Source: CAVRIA01 sp963721115
GTDB lineage: Bacteria; Desulfobacterota; Binatia; HRBIN30; CADEER01
Direction: 5' to 3'
Length of the DNA: 64,000 bases
Assembly (NCBI GenBank): GCA_963721115.1
Contig: CAVRIA010000014.1
Location: 130,197 to 194,196, forward strand
The translations under genes and the position numbers were made by a program. Positions within the stretch are counted from its first letter, which is position 1, and every line of letters starts with the position of its first letter. Shown piece by piece: positions 16,513-27,113 of the stretch. The notes below the pieces were generated by a model that worked only from the letters and a program-made list of their open reading frames with translations, did not search any database and was not told the DNA's origin.

Positions 16513-19234
16513 TCCAGGCTGATCGGCCCCACCGGCGTCTGGTAGCGCAGGCCCAGTCCGGCCGAGCGGCGGAAGTTGTCGACCGTGAAGGCGGCGTCGT
16601 GCACCTCGTTGCGTTGCCGGCAGGCGCCGCCGCACTGCAGCAGGTAGACCCCGCCGCCGTCGGCGAAAACGGCCCCGCCGAGGCCGTAGACGAGCGGGAA
16701 GCGCAGCTCGAAGTTGAGGTTGAGAGCCAGATCGCCGCCGAGCGGATCGCCGGTGGCGCCCTTGGGTCCGATGTCGTTCTCCTTGAATCCGCGCACGGTC
16801 GTGCGGCCGCCGAGGAAGAAACGCTCGCGGATGGGGAGCACGTCGGAGCCGCCGAACACGTGCCCGAAGCCGACGCGCAGCGAGTACAGGAAGACGACGT
16901 CCTTGGCGATGGAGAAGAACTGAGCGTGCTGGGTGCTGACCTTGCCGAAGTGGACGGTCGACAGCGCGGGGAGCCCGTAGCGGAGCCGCGCGCCGTCGAA
17001 CAGGCCCTTGGTCGGGTTGAAGGGATCGTCGCGCCCGTCATAGACGATGAAGGGCGAGAGCGCGATCGTCCGCAGGCTGCCGGCGTCTTCGTTGCTCAGC
17101 ACCGCGTCGGGCTTGACGTCGAAGAGCCGGCTCTGCTCGACCTGCAGCTCTCCCCCGAGGTTGATCCTCTTGTTGTGCAGGTCGCGGTCGACGCCGTTGA
17201 CGAAGCTGACGCGCTCGATGCTGTACTGATTGACGTTCTCGGTCGATCGCTCGCCGAGCAGATTGCTCTTGAAGCGCCACGGCGATCCGTAGAAACGCGG
17301 CTCCGTGTAACCGAGGCTGCCGAGGTATTGGTCGGGAATGAAGTTGGTGGGATCGAGGCTGAACTGCGTGCGCAGCGTCAGCCGCCGGGCCATGCCGCCG
17401 ACGTTGCCATAGCCCATCCCGAGAAAGGCCCCGAGGCCGTCGCGCGTGTTGTAACCGCCGCCGAACTCGAGCGTACCCGGCGGCTTCTCCGAAACGTCGA
17501 CCCCGACGTCGCGCACGGTCCGATCGTCGGGGGTGATCGGACGCACGGAGGCGCTGCGAAAGACGCCGAGGCGGTAGATCGCCACCTGCCCCTTCAACAT
17601 CTCCTCGACATAGAGCGGGTCTCCCTCCTTGAACGGCACTTCGCGCAGAATGGCACGGTCCCGGGTGTCGATGTTCCCCTGCACGATGATGCGGCCCGCG
17701 CGCTGCCGCTCTCCCGGCTCGATGTTCCACGTCACGATCGCGTCGATGGCGCCGTCGCGGTTCTCGCTCTCGATCGTGTAGTCCGCCTTGGCGTCGGCGT
17801 ACCCAGCGCGATCGAGCCTGTTGACGATGGTTCTCTTGTCGGCATCGAGGGCTTCGGGATTGAGCGGCTGGCCGATCTCGACCTTCAGCTGGAGCTCGAT
17901 GTTCTCGATCGCCGGTAGATCCTGGCGCTGAATCTGGCGCACGTAGGTGCGCGGCCCTTCCTCGATGACGACGGTGAGCTTGATCGCGCCCTTCTTCTCG
18001 TCGAGCTGGCGCGGCGCGTCGACGATCTGCGCCGACTCGAAGCCCTGCTCGCGATAGTAGAACCAGAGGCGTTTCAGATCCTCGTCGAGGACGTCGTCGA
18101 TCAGGACGCCCGAGCGCGGCCACGGAAACCAGCGCGCCGGCGCGGTGACCATCTGCGCCTGCAGCTGATCGTCCGACAGGTGATCGTTGCCCTCGAACTC
18201 GAGATCCGTCAGCACGTAGCGGCGGCCTTCGTCGATCATGGAAGAGCACCTTCTTGGGCTCGCCCTCGTTGATCGATACCCTCGCCTTGGCGCGGTAGTA
18301 GCCGCCGTCCTCGTAGGCTCGCTGCATGCGGCGGGCGAGCTCCCGCCAGGTGCCGTCGGTGATGATCAAGCGGTCCTTCAGGTCCATCAGGCCGAGCAGG
18401 TCGTCCTTCGTCCTTGTGACCGTTACCCTCCACCCGGACGTCGAAGGCCGGTCCGGGCTCGACGGTGAAGATGAGCGTGCCCCGGTGGTCTCCGGTCTGC
18501 CGCCAATCCGACGACACGCGAACCTCGTAGTGTTCTCCTCGCGCAGCTTGCGCGTCAGCTTCTTCTCCGCCTTGCGCTCCGCGTCGCGCGTGAAACGCTC
18601 CCCCTCGAGACCTTCGACCTTCTTCCTCAGGACTTCGGTCCACTGGCCGCTCTCGTCGTCGATCACGACCTCGTCGACAATCAGCGGCGGGCCCTCGCGG
18701 ATCTCGAACTTCAGGTCGACCTCGCCGTCGTGCCGGCTCGACTCGCGCGTCGATCTCGGCGTCCGGGAAACCCATCTCCCGGTACCGGTCCAGGACTCGC
18801 TCGCGCGCCGGATCGATCAGATCGGGGTCGAAGATCATGCCCTTGCGCAGGCGAAGGAGGCGGTCCATCTCCTTGGCGCGCAGGTGGTGGTACCCTTTCA
18901 CGCGGACGCCGTCGATCTTCCGCCTCCGCACCACCTGCACGACCAGCGCCACGCCGTCGCCTTCGGGCTCCAGACGGAAGTCGATCTTCCGAAAGATCTT
19001 CTTGAGCTCGAGAATGCGGCGCGCCTGGTCGAGACCGTCCTGCGTCAGCGGCTCGCCGAGCGGCAGGGCCATGGCGCGGCGCAGATCGCCCTCGTAGATG
19101 GGAGCGCTGCTTTCGAAACGGACGGCGCGCAGCGGACGCCCGAGAAGCGCGGCGTCGATCGCCGCGGCGCCGGGGCGAGCGACGGCCAGCAGCAGAAGGA
19201 CGGCGCCGGCCAGCCGCGCCGTCCTACTCGCCAT
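16437..19234 (-). CDS. BamA/TamA family outer membrane protein, several frameshifts
   Basis: An Omp85-family barrel. The signal peptide is at the start (LAGAVLLLLAVARPGAA), followed by about five POTRA-like repeats (FRKIDFRLEPEGDGVAL, IDGVRVKGYHHL, LTDLEFEGNDHLSDDQL, RAGRIIVQGNIDTRD), then the barrel with FLGGRTTVRGF (the conserved VRGF lid-lock motif), GPISLDYGF and a C-terminal Phe. The reading frame changes at about 18735, 18535, 18410 and 18240, four indels in 500 bases, yet every POTRA piece is recognisable. The joined length is about 930 residues. Its start overlaps the tamB end by 11 bases. With TamB as neighbour a TamA role in protein or lipid export to the outer membrane is more likely than the housekeeping BamA. 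Confidence 0.85.
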
Positions 19235-22200
19235 CGTCCTTCTCGCCGGCTTGCGGCGTCTCGTCGGCTCCTTCGTCCCGCTGTCCCAGGAGAGAGATGC
19301 CGGGAGTATCGCGAAAGTCGTAATGGAACTTGATCTGGCCCCCGACCGCGCTCTGCTGGTCGACCGTCTCGCTCTCCCACAGGCCGAGGACCGAGATGCT
19401 CGGCGTCAGGCGGTACAGGAGCTCGACGTTCTGCCGGGCCTGGACGCCGAAGGTCGTCGCCACCGAAGCGGTCAGATCTTCGGTGAAGTCCTTGCCGATC
19501 TTGATCTCGGGCTCGAACGCGCCGGTCTGCCGCGAGTAGGTCGGCTCGATCTCGATCCGATCGACGCCGAGCAGCTTCGCGGCCCCCTTCTCCACCTTCT
19601 CCGGATAGCCGCCCGGCGCGATGACGAGCAGGTCGGCGAGCGACACCCCTCCCCCATCCTGCTGGAGCTGGGCCCCGGTCTTGCCGAAGGCGATCAGGCT
19701 GGCGATGTCGTTCTGCGTCAGCGAGGGATCGTCCGACGACATGGTGACGTGCACATCGTCGGCCGGCCCCGTCACCTGCAGAGTGACGGTGTAGGTGGCG
19801 TCGCTCGTCGCGACCGAGGACTCCGCGACGATGTCGAGATAGGGAGTCAGGCCCAGGGCGCGCCGGAATTCGACGATGCCCGTGGTGACCTCGAAGGTGC
19901 GGCCGCGAAAGTAGATCTCGCCGGTGATCACCTGGATCTTTCCCGACAGGCGCGGACTCGAGGCGGTGCCCTTCACCTTCAGGTCCATCTCCGCCTCGAT
20001 CTTCGCGAAGTTGTTGTCGATGTAGAGCTGATTGGGGGCGAAGACGTGCAGATCGAGGTGGATCGTCCGCCGCGACGGGCCGATGTCCGACGGGCCCGGG
20101 GCCTTGGCGAGCTCGCGCTTGAACGACGGCAGGAAGTCCGTGATTTCGATCCGTTTGTCGTACAGGGCGCGCAGGACCTCGACCTCACCGGAAACGGTGA
20201 GATCCGTCCAGGTGCCGGTGACGGCTCCGTGCCCCGACAGCTCGTGCTCCAGGGACGGGACCATGCCGGTGCTCATCTCCTTCACCTGCCAGGTGAGATC
20301 GGGTCCCTGCTGGAGGCCGATCGATCCGCCCACCTGGAACGTGCCGCCACCGATCCTGCCGCTCAGGTCGGCGATGCGGATCCTCGGTCCCTGCAGCTCG
20401 ATCAGCCCGGAGGTGCGGGTGAGGCCGAACGGAAGGCCAACGTCCAGCGCCGCCTTCTGCAGGGAGAGCTGCCCGGAGAGCTCGAGGTGGCCGCTGGCGG
20501 GGCGCTTCGCATCGATCGCGAAATCGAACTGGCCGCGCGCCGATTGAACGGGGTCGCCGATGAGCTCGATCAGCTGCAGGCTTCCCTGGCCGCGCGCCGT
20601 GAGGTTCAGCGCCCCCTCGGCGGTCGCCGTCCCGCCGATGCTGATCTGCGTACCGTTGCCGGCAAGCTGGAAGGACTCGATGCTGAAAACCCCGTTCTTG
20701 CCGAGCACGCGAACCGGCTCCGTCGCCTTCACCTCGAAGGTTCCGCTCTGCACGGCCAGGCTCGGCACGACGAGGGTCGCGTCCATCCGCAGTGGATCAC
20801 TCAGTGGACCCGACAGCTCGAGCGATCCCGACGTGGCCAGTCGCAGCGTCGGGTCGTCGCTGAGCAGCGGACCCAGCTCGGCGTCCGTCCAGGCCGCCTG
20901 CGCCCGCAGCCGCTTGCCGTCCTTACCGAGCTGGGCCTCGACGCGGACGGCTTCGTTCAACAGCGTTCCCTGCAGCCGCCAGATCCCTTGCGACGCCTCT
21001 GCCTCGAGGTCCATGATCCCCGAGCGGCCGCTCGTTCCAGGTCACGCTCTCGCCCGTCAGCCGCACCTGTCCGCTCAGCGCCGACGGCGGTCCCTGCAGC
21101 TCGCCTTTCACCTGCACGGTGCCGCTGACGCCGGCCTTGGTTGCGCCGGTCACGTGCTCGAGCGACCAGGGGCTGCTCTCGATTCTGGCGTCGACCCGCT
21201 CCGTTCCGGTTCCGGTGGCGTTCAACCGCATCACCTCCTCCTGGCGGTGCGTCAGCTCGACGCCGGCGGTCCACTGCGGCCAGGTGCCGCTCACGTCGAC
21301 GCTGAGCTTCTGGAAGCGCTCGTGCGACAGGAAGAAACGCTCGATTTGCGCGTGCGCATTCAGGCGGACCGCGGACCAGGGTCCGCTGCCGGCGGCCGAA
21401 GCGGACAGGGTGCCTCCCGACAGGGGCAGCTTCTGCCCGGCCGCACTGCTGGCGATGGCCGTCAGGGTGTCGACACTCATGTCGTGCGCCTCGACCTTCC
21501 AGGAATTGCTCTCGCCCGGCTCGATCCCGATCGTGCCGCTGGCGGTGACGACGCCACCGTCCAGGGCGAGCGTCAGGGAGGGAATCTGGACCCGCTTCGC
21601 GTTGGCGTCGAAGCGACCCTCGATGCGCTGGAATTTCGCCCCCAGGGCCGCCACGTCGCGGCCGTCGACGTCGCCCGTCACCTCGGGATGATCGAGCGTC
21701 CCCGCCAGCCGCACGTTGCCGACCAGGTTGCCGCTGACGTTTGGCAGCTTCTGGGTGCCGGCCAGCGCCTGCAGGGCGGTCGTGTCGCCGAGGCGCACCT
21801 CCAGCTTCCATCGAGCTCGTTCTGCGTCCCGACCGAGACGGTGCCGGAGACCGAGTTGGCCGATCCCTGGCTGACGTCGAGCCGTGCGCGGCCGCCGCCT
21901 GCTGCGTAGCTCCCGCTCACCTTCCATTCGACCGTGGCGGCGCGCTGCCCCGGAGCGAACACGCCGTCCCCCGAACCCTCGACCGACAGCGGGCTCAGCG
22001 TCCCGGACAGCTTCGTGCTGCCGGTGGCCGCGAACGGCGGAATCGACGTCAACCCCGCGGCGACAGCAGCGATCTCGTCGGCTTTCAGGTCGGTCCAATC
22101 GAGCTGCGCCTCGAACGGCGCCTTCCCGGACAGGGTGAGCGTTCCGTCCAACGTCGCCTTTCCACCGAACCCCTGGACCGAGACCGACTGTACGTCGATG

Positions 22201-23108
22201 GTATCCCCTCGGCGCGCGAGCTGCGCGCTGACGTCGCCGATCTGCCGATCCCCCAGGGCGAGCTGCGTGGCCTGCAGCGAGCCTTCGACCTCGGGGTTCT
22301 GCAAGGGCCCAGTCAGGGTCGCGTCGAGCCGGACGTCGCCGGCCAACCCCGCCACGCCGGGATCGAGAGCGGCGAAGGGGGCGAGATGGATTTCTCCTTG
22401 CAGCGAGTGGCGCAGCGGCCGCCGGCTCTCGGCCCGCAGGGTGAGGGAGACGGCATCGCCGCGCAGGCTCAGCCGATCGACGGCGAAGCCCTGCTCGGTC
22501 TGGCTCGCCTGCAGGCTCACGACGTCGAGGGAGATGTCGCCGCCGGCGCGCTGCAGATCCGCATGATCGATCTTCAGCCGCGCCGCCAGCCGGTGCGATT
22601 CGCCGTCGACCTCGATGCCCCCGGTCAACCGCCCGACCTTCACCTCCGCCGGCTGCTCGCCGCTGGGAATCCGCACGCGGGCGTTCTCGACGTCGATGCC
22701 CTGCAGGCGAAAGGCGGGGAGTCGCATCGGGCCCTCCGGCGCCGTCTCGGACTCGGTCTCCCCACCGGGGAGCTTGCCGACGTCGACGAACAGATCGCGT
22801 GCCTGCAGCACGCCGACCGGCCGCAGCTGGCGCAGGCTGAGCACCGGCAGGAGGCCGACGCTCGCCTCGCCGAGGTGAAGAACGTCGCCGTCAACCCCGA
22901 TGTCCAGCCCCTTCAGATCCATTCGTGGCGGCAGCGGCCAGATCTTCAGGTCGCGCAGCTGCACCGGCACCCCGAGGGCGCTCTCGATCTGCTCCCGCAG
23001 CAGCCCGCGCGCCCACGCCGTGATCCGGCCGCCGAAGAGGAGCCACGCCAGAGCAAGCGCGGCCAGTAGGCCGAGCACAACGATCACGAGCCGTTTGAGC
23101 CACTTCAT
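19224..23108 (-). CDS. tamB: TamB-family translocation and assembly module protein, two frameshifts
   Basis: A roughly 1,294-residue AsmA/TamB-like protein: one N-terminal inner-membrane helix (LVIVVLGLLAALALAWLLF, residues 6-24), then a long run of beta-strand segments spanning the periplasm, and a C-terminal DUF490/TamB domain (LDLHVFAPNQLYIDNNFAK, GEIYFRGRTFEVTTG, SLTQNDIASLIAFGK, ELLYRLTPSISVLGLWE). TamB-type proteins carry phospholipid or help barrel proteins between membranes. ATG 23108 gives the helix at once. The frame breaks at about 21812 and 21030 and is restored. It is followed by a BamA/TamA gene, overlapping 11 bases. Confidence 0.88.
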
Positions 23109-23303
23109 ACGTGCGTCGAATGGCCCACCGCTCGCGGCGAAGCCTCCTGGGAGATCCAACTGGACAGCGTTTCAGAATACCAAGAGATACGCCCGGGAAA
23201 AGAGCATCGCCGTCCGGCGCGTCCGAATTCCCCCCGCCGCGCGACACCGGGCACGACCTTGACCCCGTGAAGAGGACGCAATAAGTGCGACAGCGAGGAC
23301 GTT

Positions 23304-24422
23304 GTGAACGAGCAGGCCGGAGCTGTGCGGGAGAAACGGGATCCCGCTTCGTACGTACCCGTGCGCCCTCGCTGGATCGGTGGGGCCCTCCTGCTGGGTC
23401 TCCTCGCGTTCGGCGCGATGTTCTTCTTCGCCGACGCGCGCAAGCTCTGGCAGACGCTGTCCGACGCCGACTTCCGGATGCTCCCCCTGCCGATCCTGTG
23501 CGTCATCGCCAGCTATCTGACCATGGCGCGCTCCTATCAGGGCATCAGCCGTGCCGCCGGGCACGACGTGCCGATGCGCGAGATGCTCAAGATCACCTTC
23601 GTTGCCAACTCGCTCAACTACATCGTCGCTACCGGCGGCCTGTCGGGCTTCGCGGCGCGCATGTACTTCTTCACCCGCCTCTCGATCCCGTCGGGGACTG
23701 CGGTGATCATCTCCCTCGCCCAGACGTTCATGACCAACGTCACCCTGCTCTTCTTCGTCATCACCGGCTTCGGCTACCTCTTCAACAGCCACACCCTGCA
23801 GGGGCCGGCTCTGGTGGTAACTGCGCTCCTGCTCACCCTCTCCGTCACCGCGGCCGTCGTCGCCAGCCTGCTCTTGCTCCACCCGCGGCTGCGGCGCCGC
23901 ACCCTCTTCGTCCTCGCCCAGGCGACCTACTGGGTCATGCGCCGCGTCCTGCCGCACCGCGCGCCGGCGCGGACGCACATCTGGCGCTACCAGTTCAACC
24001 TCAATCGCGGCATCGCCTTCCTGCTGTCGCGCAAGCGGCAGATGGTGGCCCCCCTGGCGTACATCATCCTCGACTGGATGTTCACCCTGCTGATCCTGCA
24101 CACTTCCTTCCTCGCCGTGCGCTATCCGATCCGGCTGAGCTTCGTGATCGTCGGCTTCGCCGTCGGAATCGTCCTCTCCCTCGTCTCGCTCATTCCGGGC
24201 GGTCTCGGCGTCATGGAAGGTTCGATGGCCGCCATCTTCGCGAGCCTCGGCGTGCCGTTCGAGACCGCCGTCGTGGCGGTTCTCCTCTTTCGCGCCATCT
24301 ACTACCTGCTGCCGCTGCTCTTCAGCCTGTTCTTCCTGCACGGCATGTTCGTGCAGGGCTCGCACGTCGGCGAGTTGGCGGCCACCGATCCGCCGGCGGA
24401 AGGGGGCGCACCGAGGCGCTGA
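23304..24422 (+). CDS. Lysylphosphatidylglycerol synthase-like integral membrane protein (flippase-like)
   Basis: A 372-residue polytopic protein of the UPF0104/AglD-MprF N-domain family. The visible features are about eight hydrophobic segments, FVANSLNYIVATGGLSGFAAR (the family PTxxGxxG-like motif), and SLIPGGLGVMEGSM, the most conserved block. Proposed family roles are lipid flipping or lipid-linked transport. The start is GTG 23304, with GAGGA about 8 bases upstream. A CDP-alcohol phosphatidyltransferase gene follows, so the pair may act on one lipid. Confidence 0.85.
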   Translation: MNEQAGAVREKRDPASYVPVRPRWIGGALLLGLLAFGAMFFFADARKLWQTLSDADFRMLPLPILCVIASYLTMARSYQGISRAAGHDVPMREMLKITFVANSLNYIVATGGLSGFAARMYFFTRLSIPSGTAVIISLAQTFMTNVTLLFFVITGFGYLFNSHTLQGPALVVTALLLTLSVTAAVVASLLLLHPRLRRRTLFVLAQATYWVMRRVLPHRAPARTHIWRYQFNLNRGIAFLLSRKRQMVAPLAYIILDWMFTLLILHTSFLAVRYPIRLSFVIVGFAVGIVLSLVSLIPGGLGVMEGSMAAIFASLGVPFETAVVAVLLFRAIYYLLPLLFSLFFLHGMFVQGSHVGELAATDPPAEGGAPRR

Positions 24423-24456
24423 CGCTCGCGCCGGGCGAGCGCCTCCTGCTGGTATT

Positions 24457-25059
24457 GTGCGAGCGACCTGCCTTAGAATCAGGCGCGTGCCAGCGGGCGA
24501 TCTGAGTCGGCACGGCGCCAACGCGGTCACCGCTTCCCGACTCCTCCTCACGCCACTCTTTCTCTTTTCGGTGCGGCGAGCGCACCAGGGAGGAAGTGCG
24601 CTGCCGGCGTGCGCGCTGTACGCGCTCATCGCGGCGAGCGACTTCGCCGACGGGAGACTGGCGCGGCGCTGGGACAGCGAGAGCCGCACCGGCCGCCTGC
24701 TGGATCACGGCGCCGACATCGCGTTCCTGCTCGGCGCGTTGTCGCTGTATGCCTGGCTCGGCGTGGCGCCGTGGTGGGTGCCGGCGGCCATCGGCGCCTC
24801 ATTCTCGTTCTACGTCTTCGACTCGTGGGGTCGCGCCGACGGCGCCCCTCTCCGACTGATCGGGAGCCGCGTCGGGCACGCCGGGGGCGTCCTCAACTGG
24901 ATCCTCGTCGGCGTGTTGGTCGGCAACGAAACCGCGAGACTGGCGCTGCTCCCCGGCGCGGCGATCCACGCCTTCTTCTGGCTCGTACCGCTGTACTCCG
25001 GGGCCTCCGTTCTCGCCCGCCTGTACGGCCGCCGGCGGACGCTGTCCTCGGCGGCTTAG
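24457..25059 (+). CDS. CDP-alcohol phosphatidyltransferase
   Basis: A 200-residue membrane enzyme with the complete family signature DX2DGX2ARX8GX3DX3D (SDFADGRLARRW, then GRLLDHGADIAF), which binds CDP-diacylglycerol and metal. Its substrates could be glycerol-3-phosphate, inositol phosphate or another alcohol and cannot be named from sequence. Hydrophobic segments flank the motif (LLGALSLYAWLG, ILVGVLVG). A GTG start at 24457 or 24487 is possible. It follows a flippase-like protein with a 34-base gap. Confidence 0.85.
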   Translation: MRATCLRIRRVPAGDLSRHGANAVTASRLLLTPLFLFSVRRAHQGGSALPACALYALIAASDFADGRLARRWDSESRTGRLLDHGADIAFLLGALSLYAWLGVAPWWVPAAIGASFSFYVFDSWGRADGAPLRLIGSRVGHAGGVLNWILVGVLVGNETARLALLPGAAIHAFFWLVPLYSGASVLARLYGRRRTLSSAA

Positions 25060-25060
25060 C

Positions 25061-25522
25061 TCAGCGCTCTTTGGCGAGAGCCGCGCGCGTCTCGCTCACG
25101 TCGCGCTGCAGTTCCGCGTACTGCACCGGAAGGCGGCCGAGGACCGCCTTCCAGCGCTGTTCGTCAGTGCGCGCCGCGTCGATCTCCTTCGCCAGACGTT
25201 CGTACGCATCGAGCAGGACGACGAACGAGGTATAGGAGGGCCGGCTCGAGTAGGCTCCGTATTGATACGCGAACTGGCGCGCCCGCTGCAGCGGATACGT
25301 CATCTCGGTGATGTCGGCCGGGATCGGCCGGTGGCCGATCTCGGCATTGCCGACGATCTTGTCCGCCTCGCTCGAGAGCACGTCGACGTGCACCGACATG
25401 ATCTCCTCGTAGCTGCGCCACGGGCACGCCGAGACGGCGAGCAGAAGCGCCGATAGGAGAAGCGCATCTCTCGCGGCGCGTCTCCCGTGCAGACGGCGCG
25501 GACGTCCCGAATTCGATCGCAT
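25061..25522 (-). CDS. Hypothetical lipoprotein
   Basis: A 153-residue protein with a lipoprotein signal: basic N-terminus, hydrophobic LLLSALLLAVSAC and a lipobox Cys at about residue 33, so it should be attached to a membrane by Lgt. The mature part is mostly helical (YEEIMSVHVDVLSSEADKIVG, SYTSFVVLLDAYERLAKEID) with no domain I recognise. It converges with the CDP-alcohol transferase gene, one base apart. Function unknown. Confidence 0.65.
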   Translation of the reverse strand: MRSNSGRPRRLHGRRAARDALLLSALLLAVSACPWRSYEEIMSVHVDVLSSEADKIVGNAEIGHRPIPADITEMTYPLQRARQFAYQYGAYSSRPSYTSFVVLLDAYERLAKEIDAARTDEQRWKAVLGRLPVQYAELQRDVSETRAALAKER

Positions 25523-25645
25523 GCGCCCGGAACCATAGCGAGGGCAACCCGGCGGGGCCAGCGTTCACCGCCGGCCGCCGCACCGCCCGGTCGAGTCTGG
25601 TCGAGCCATTCCCTCCCGCGCCCGCTTCGGCTACATTGCTCGCGC

Positions 25646-26023
25646 ATGCGTGGCCTCCTCTACCGCTGGATCCTGAATGCGCTCGCCCTTTGGCTCACCA
25701 GCGCGGTTCTCTCGGGCATCCAGGTCGACGGCGTCGGCTCGTTGCTGATCGCGGCCCTGGTGCTCGGCATCCTCAACGCCCTGCTGCGGCCGCTCCTCCT
25801 CATCGCGACGTTCCCGATCACCCTCGTCACCGTCGGTCTCTTCGTCTTCGTGATCAACGGCTTCATGCTCTGGGTGACGGCATCCGTGGTCAGCGGCTTC
25901 CACGTGCGCGGCTTCTTCTCGGCGGTCGTCGGAGCCCTGCTGCTGAGCTTCTTCAGCTTCGTCCTCAACCTGTTCATCAGCGACCGCGGCCGCATCGAGT
26001 ACGTCTACGTCGAGGGCCACTGA
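25646..26023 (+). CDS. Phage holin family 4 / PF04020 membrane protein
   Basis: A 125-residue protein with four hydrophobic segments. LVLGILNALLRPLLLIATFPIT and TVGLFVFVINGFMLW are the conserved core of the PF04020 family, named after a mycobacterial holin but found widely as housekeeping inner-membrane proteins. Nothing else in the surroundings is phage-like, so a holin role should not be assumed. The start is ATG 25646. Confidence 0.85.
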   Translation: MRGLLYRWILNALALWLTSAVLSGIQVDGVGSLLIAALVLGILNALLRPLLLIATFPITLVTVGLFVFVINGFMLWVTASVVSGFHVRGFFSAVVGALLLSFFSFVLNLFISDRGRIEYVYVEGH

Positions 26024-26578
26024 GCCCGCCGCAGAAGGCGGATCCGCGCCGCCTGTCTTTCAGCGAACGGCTAGGTGACTCCGGCGGCTGCTGCGGCGCT
26101 GCCGCCCCGCGGGTGACGCGCGGGAGCCGCCGGGGCCGATGGTGCCTGGGTCCGCAGGCGAAATCACCTCATGCGGCGCGCGGTGCGCGCCCGATCTCCC
26201 CGAGCGGCTCTCGCCGCGCGTTGACCTCGCCCGCAGCTCGCCGTTCGGCGCGCCGCGGCCACGCGGGAGAGGGACTCCGTCCCGGCTCGATCTTCAATCG
26301 GTGAACGGGCCTACGGGGCCACCACCTCACAGATCACCGCTGAGTCTATCTTCACTGGACCACCTCCTTTCTCGGCGCCGCCGAACATGGCGCGGGTCCC
26401 ATCCCGCCCGCGGGAATCGGAGACCGCCGATTGTCTCCGCCCCGGCCGGCCCATCGCCCCCGCCCACCATGAACGGGCGCGACCGAGAAGCCTGTGTGCG
26501 CTCGGGCCGACATCTCTTTTTCCCGATTACTCCCGAGCTCTCGTTTCGTCCACCACTTTTTTTGGGTATGGTCGCGGC
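26024..26578. other. 555-bp gap without a recognised gene
   Basis: The gap lies between the PF04020 gene and the LeuD-like gene. I see no protein with family motifs, no tRNA and no clear riboswitch core. The end is T-rich (26567-26570 preceded by CACTTTTTTT), just upstream of the LeuD-like start, which lacks an obvious ribosome site. A leader RNA is possible. Confidence 0.5.
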
Positions 26579-27091
26579 ATGAGCGACTCGCCGCTCGAGC
26601 TCGACGAGCTTCCCTACCTGGTCGGAAGGGCCTGGACCTTCGGGGACGAGATCGGCGCCGATCAGATCCTGCCGCGCGAGCATCGAGACCAGGACCTGGC
26701 CCTGGGAACCTTCGCCATGCGCGGCGCGGATCCGGTCTTCGCGCGCCGCATCAGCCGCGGCGACATCGTCGTCGCCGGACGTGACTTCGGCATCGGCTCG
26801 ACAGGGCGGGCGCCGGCACGAGCGCTCAAGCTGGCGGGCATCGCCTGCGTCATTTGCCGTTCCTTCGACGGGGCGTTCTTCGAAGCCGCCATCCACGTCG
26901 GCCTGCCGGCGCTCAAGGTCGAAGAGACCGCGGCCATCAAGACCGGCGACCGGTTGCGCGTCGACGTCGAGGGACACAAGGTGGTCAACCTGAGCTCGGG
27001 TGACCGCTACGTGATCCGCAACGTCTACGGCGAGCATCTCGATATTCTTCGCGCCGGCGGGTTTGCCGAGTACGTGGCGGCCCGGTCATGA
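26579..27091 (+). CDS. LeuD-like aconitase swivel-domain protein with altered signature
   Basis: A 170-residue protein matching the isopropylmalate dehydratase small subunit: FGDEIGADQILPREH at the front corresponds to FGDxIDTDxIIP, then GDIVVAGRDFGIGS, VICRSFDGAFFEAAIHVGLP and a C-terminal GEHLDILRAGGF. The usual GSSREHAPWALK is here GSTGRAPARALK, so the active-site Arg, Glu and His positions are replaced. No leuC-like large subunit lies nearby. It may act with a distant LeuC, or in a homoaconitase or dimethylmaleate-type reaction. Start is ATG 26579. Confidence 0.75.
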   Translation: MSDSPLELDELPYLVGRAWTFGDEIGADQILPREHRDQDLALGTFAMRGADPVFARRISRGDIVVAGRDFGIGSTGRAPARALKLAGIACVICRSFDGAFFEAAIHVGLPALKVEETAAIKTGDRLRVDVEGHKVVNLSSGDRYVIRNVYGEHLDILRAGGFAEYVAARS

Positions 27092-27113
27092 TCGGCGCCA
27101 CCTCCTCCCGCAC

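Noticed and set aside
18326..21128. Long plus-strand open frames opposite bamA and tamB
   Set aside because: They lack recognisable domains, and the minus strand encodes well-supported families.
25646..26023. Prophage remnant suggested by the holin-family name
   Set aside because: PF04020 proteins are common chromosomal membrane proteins and no phage gene is nearby.
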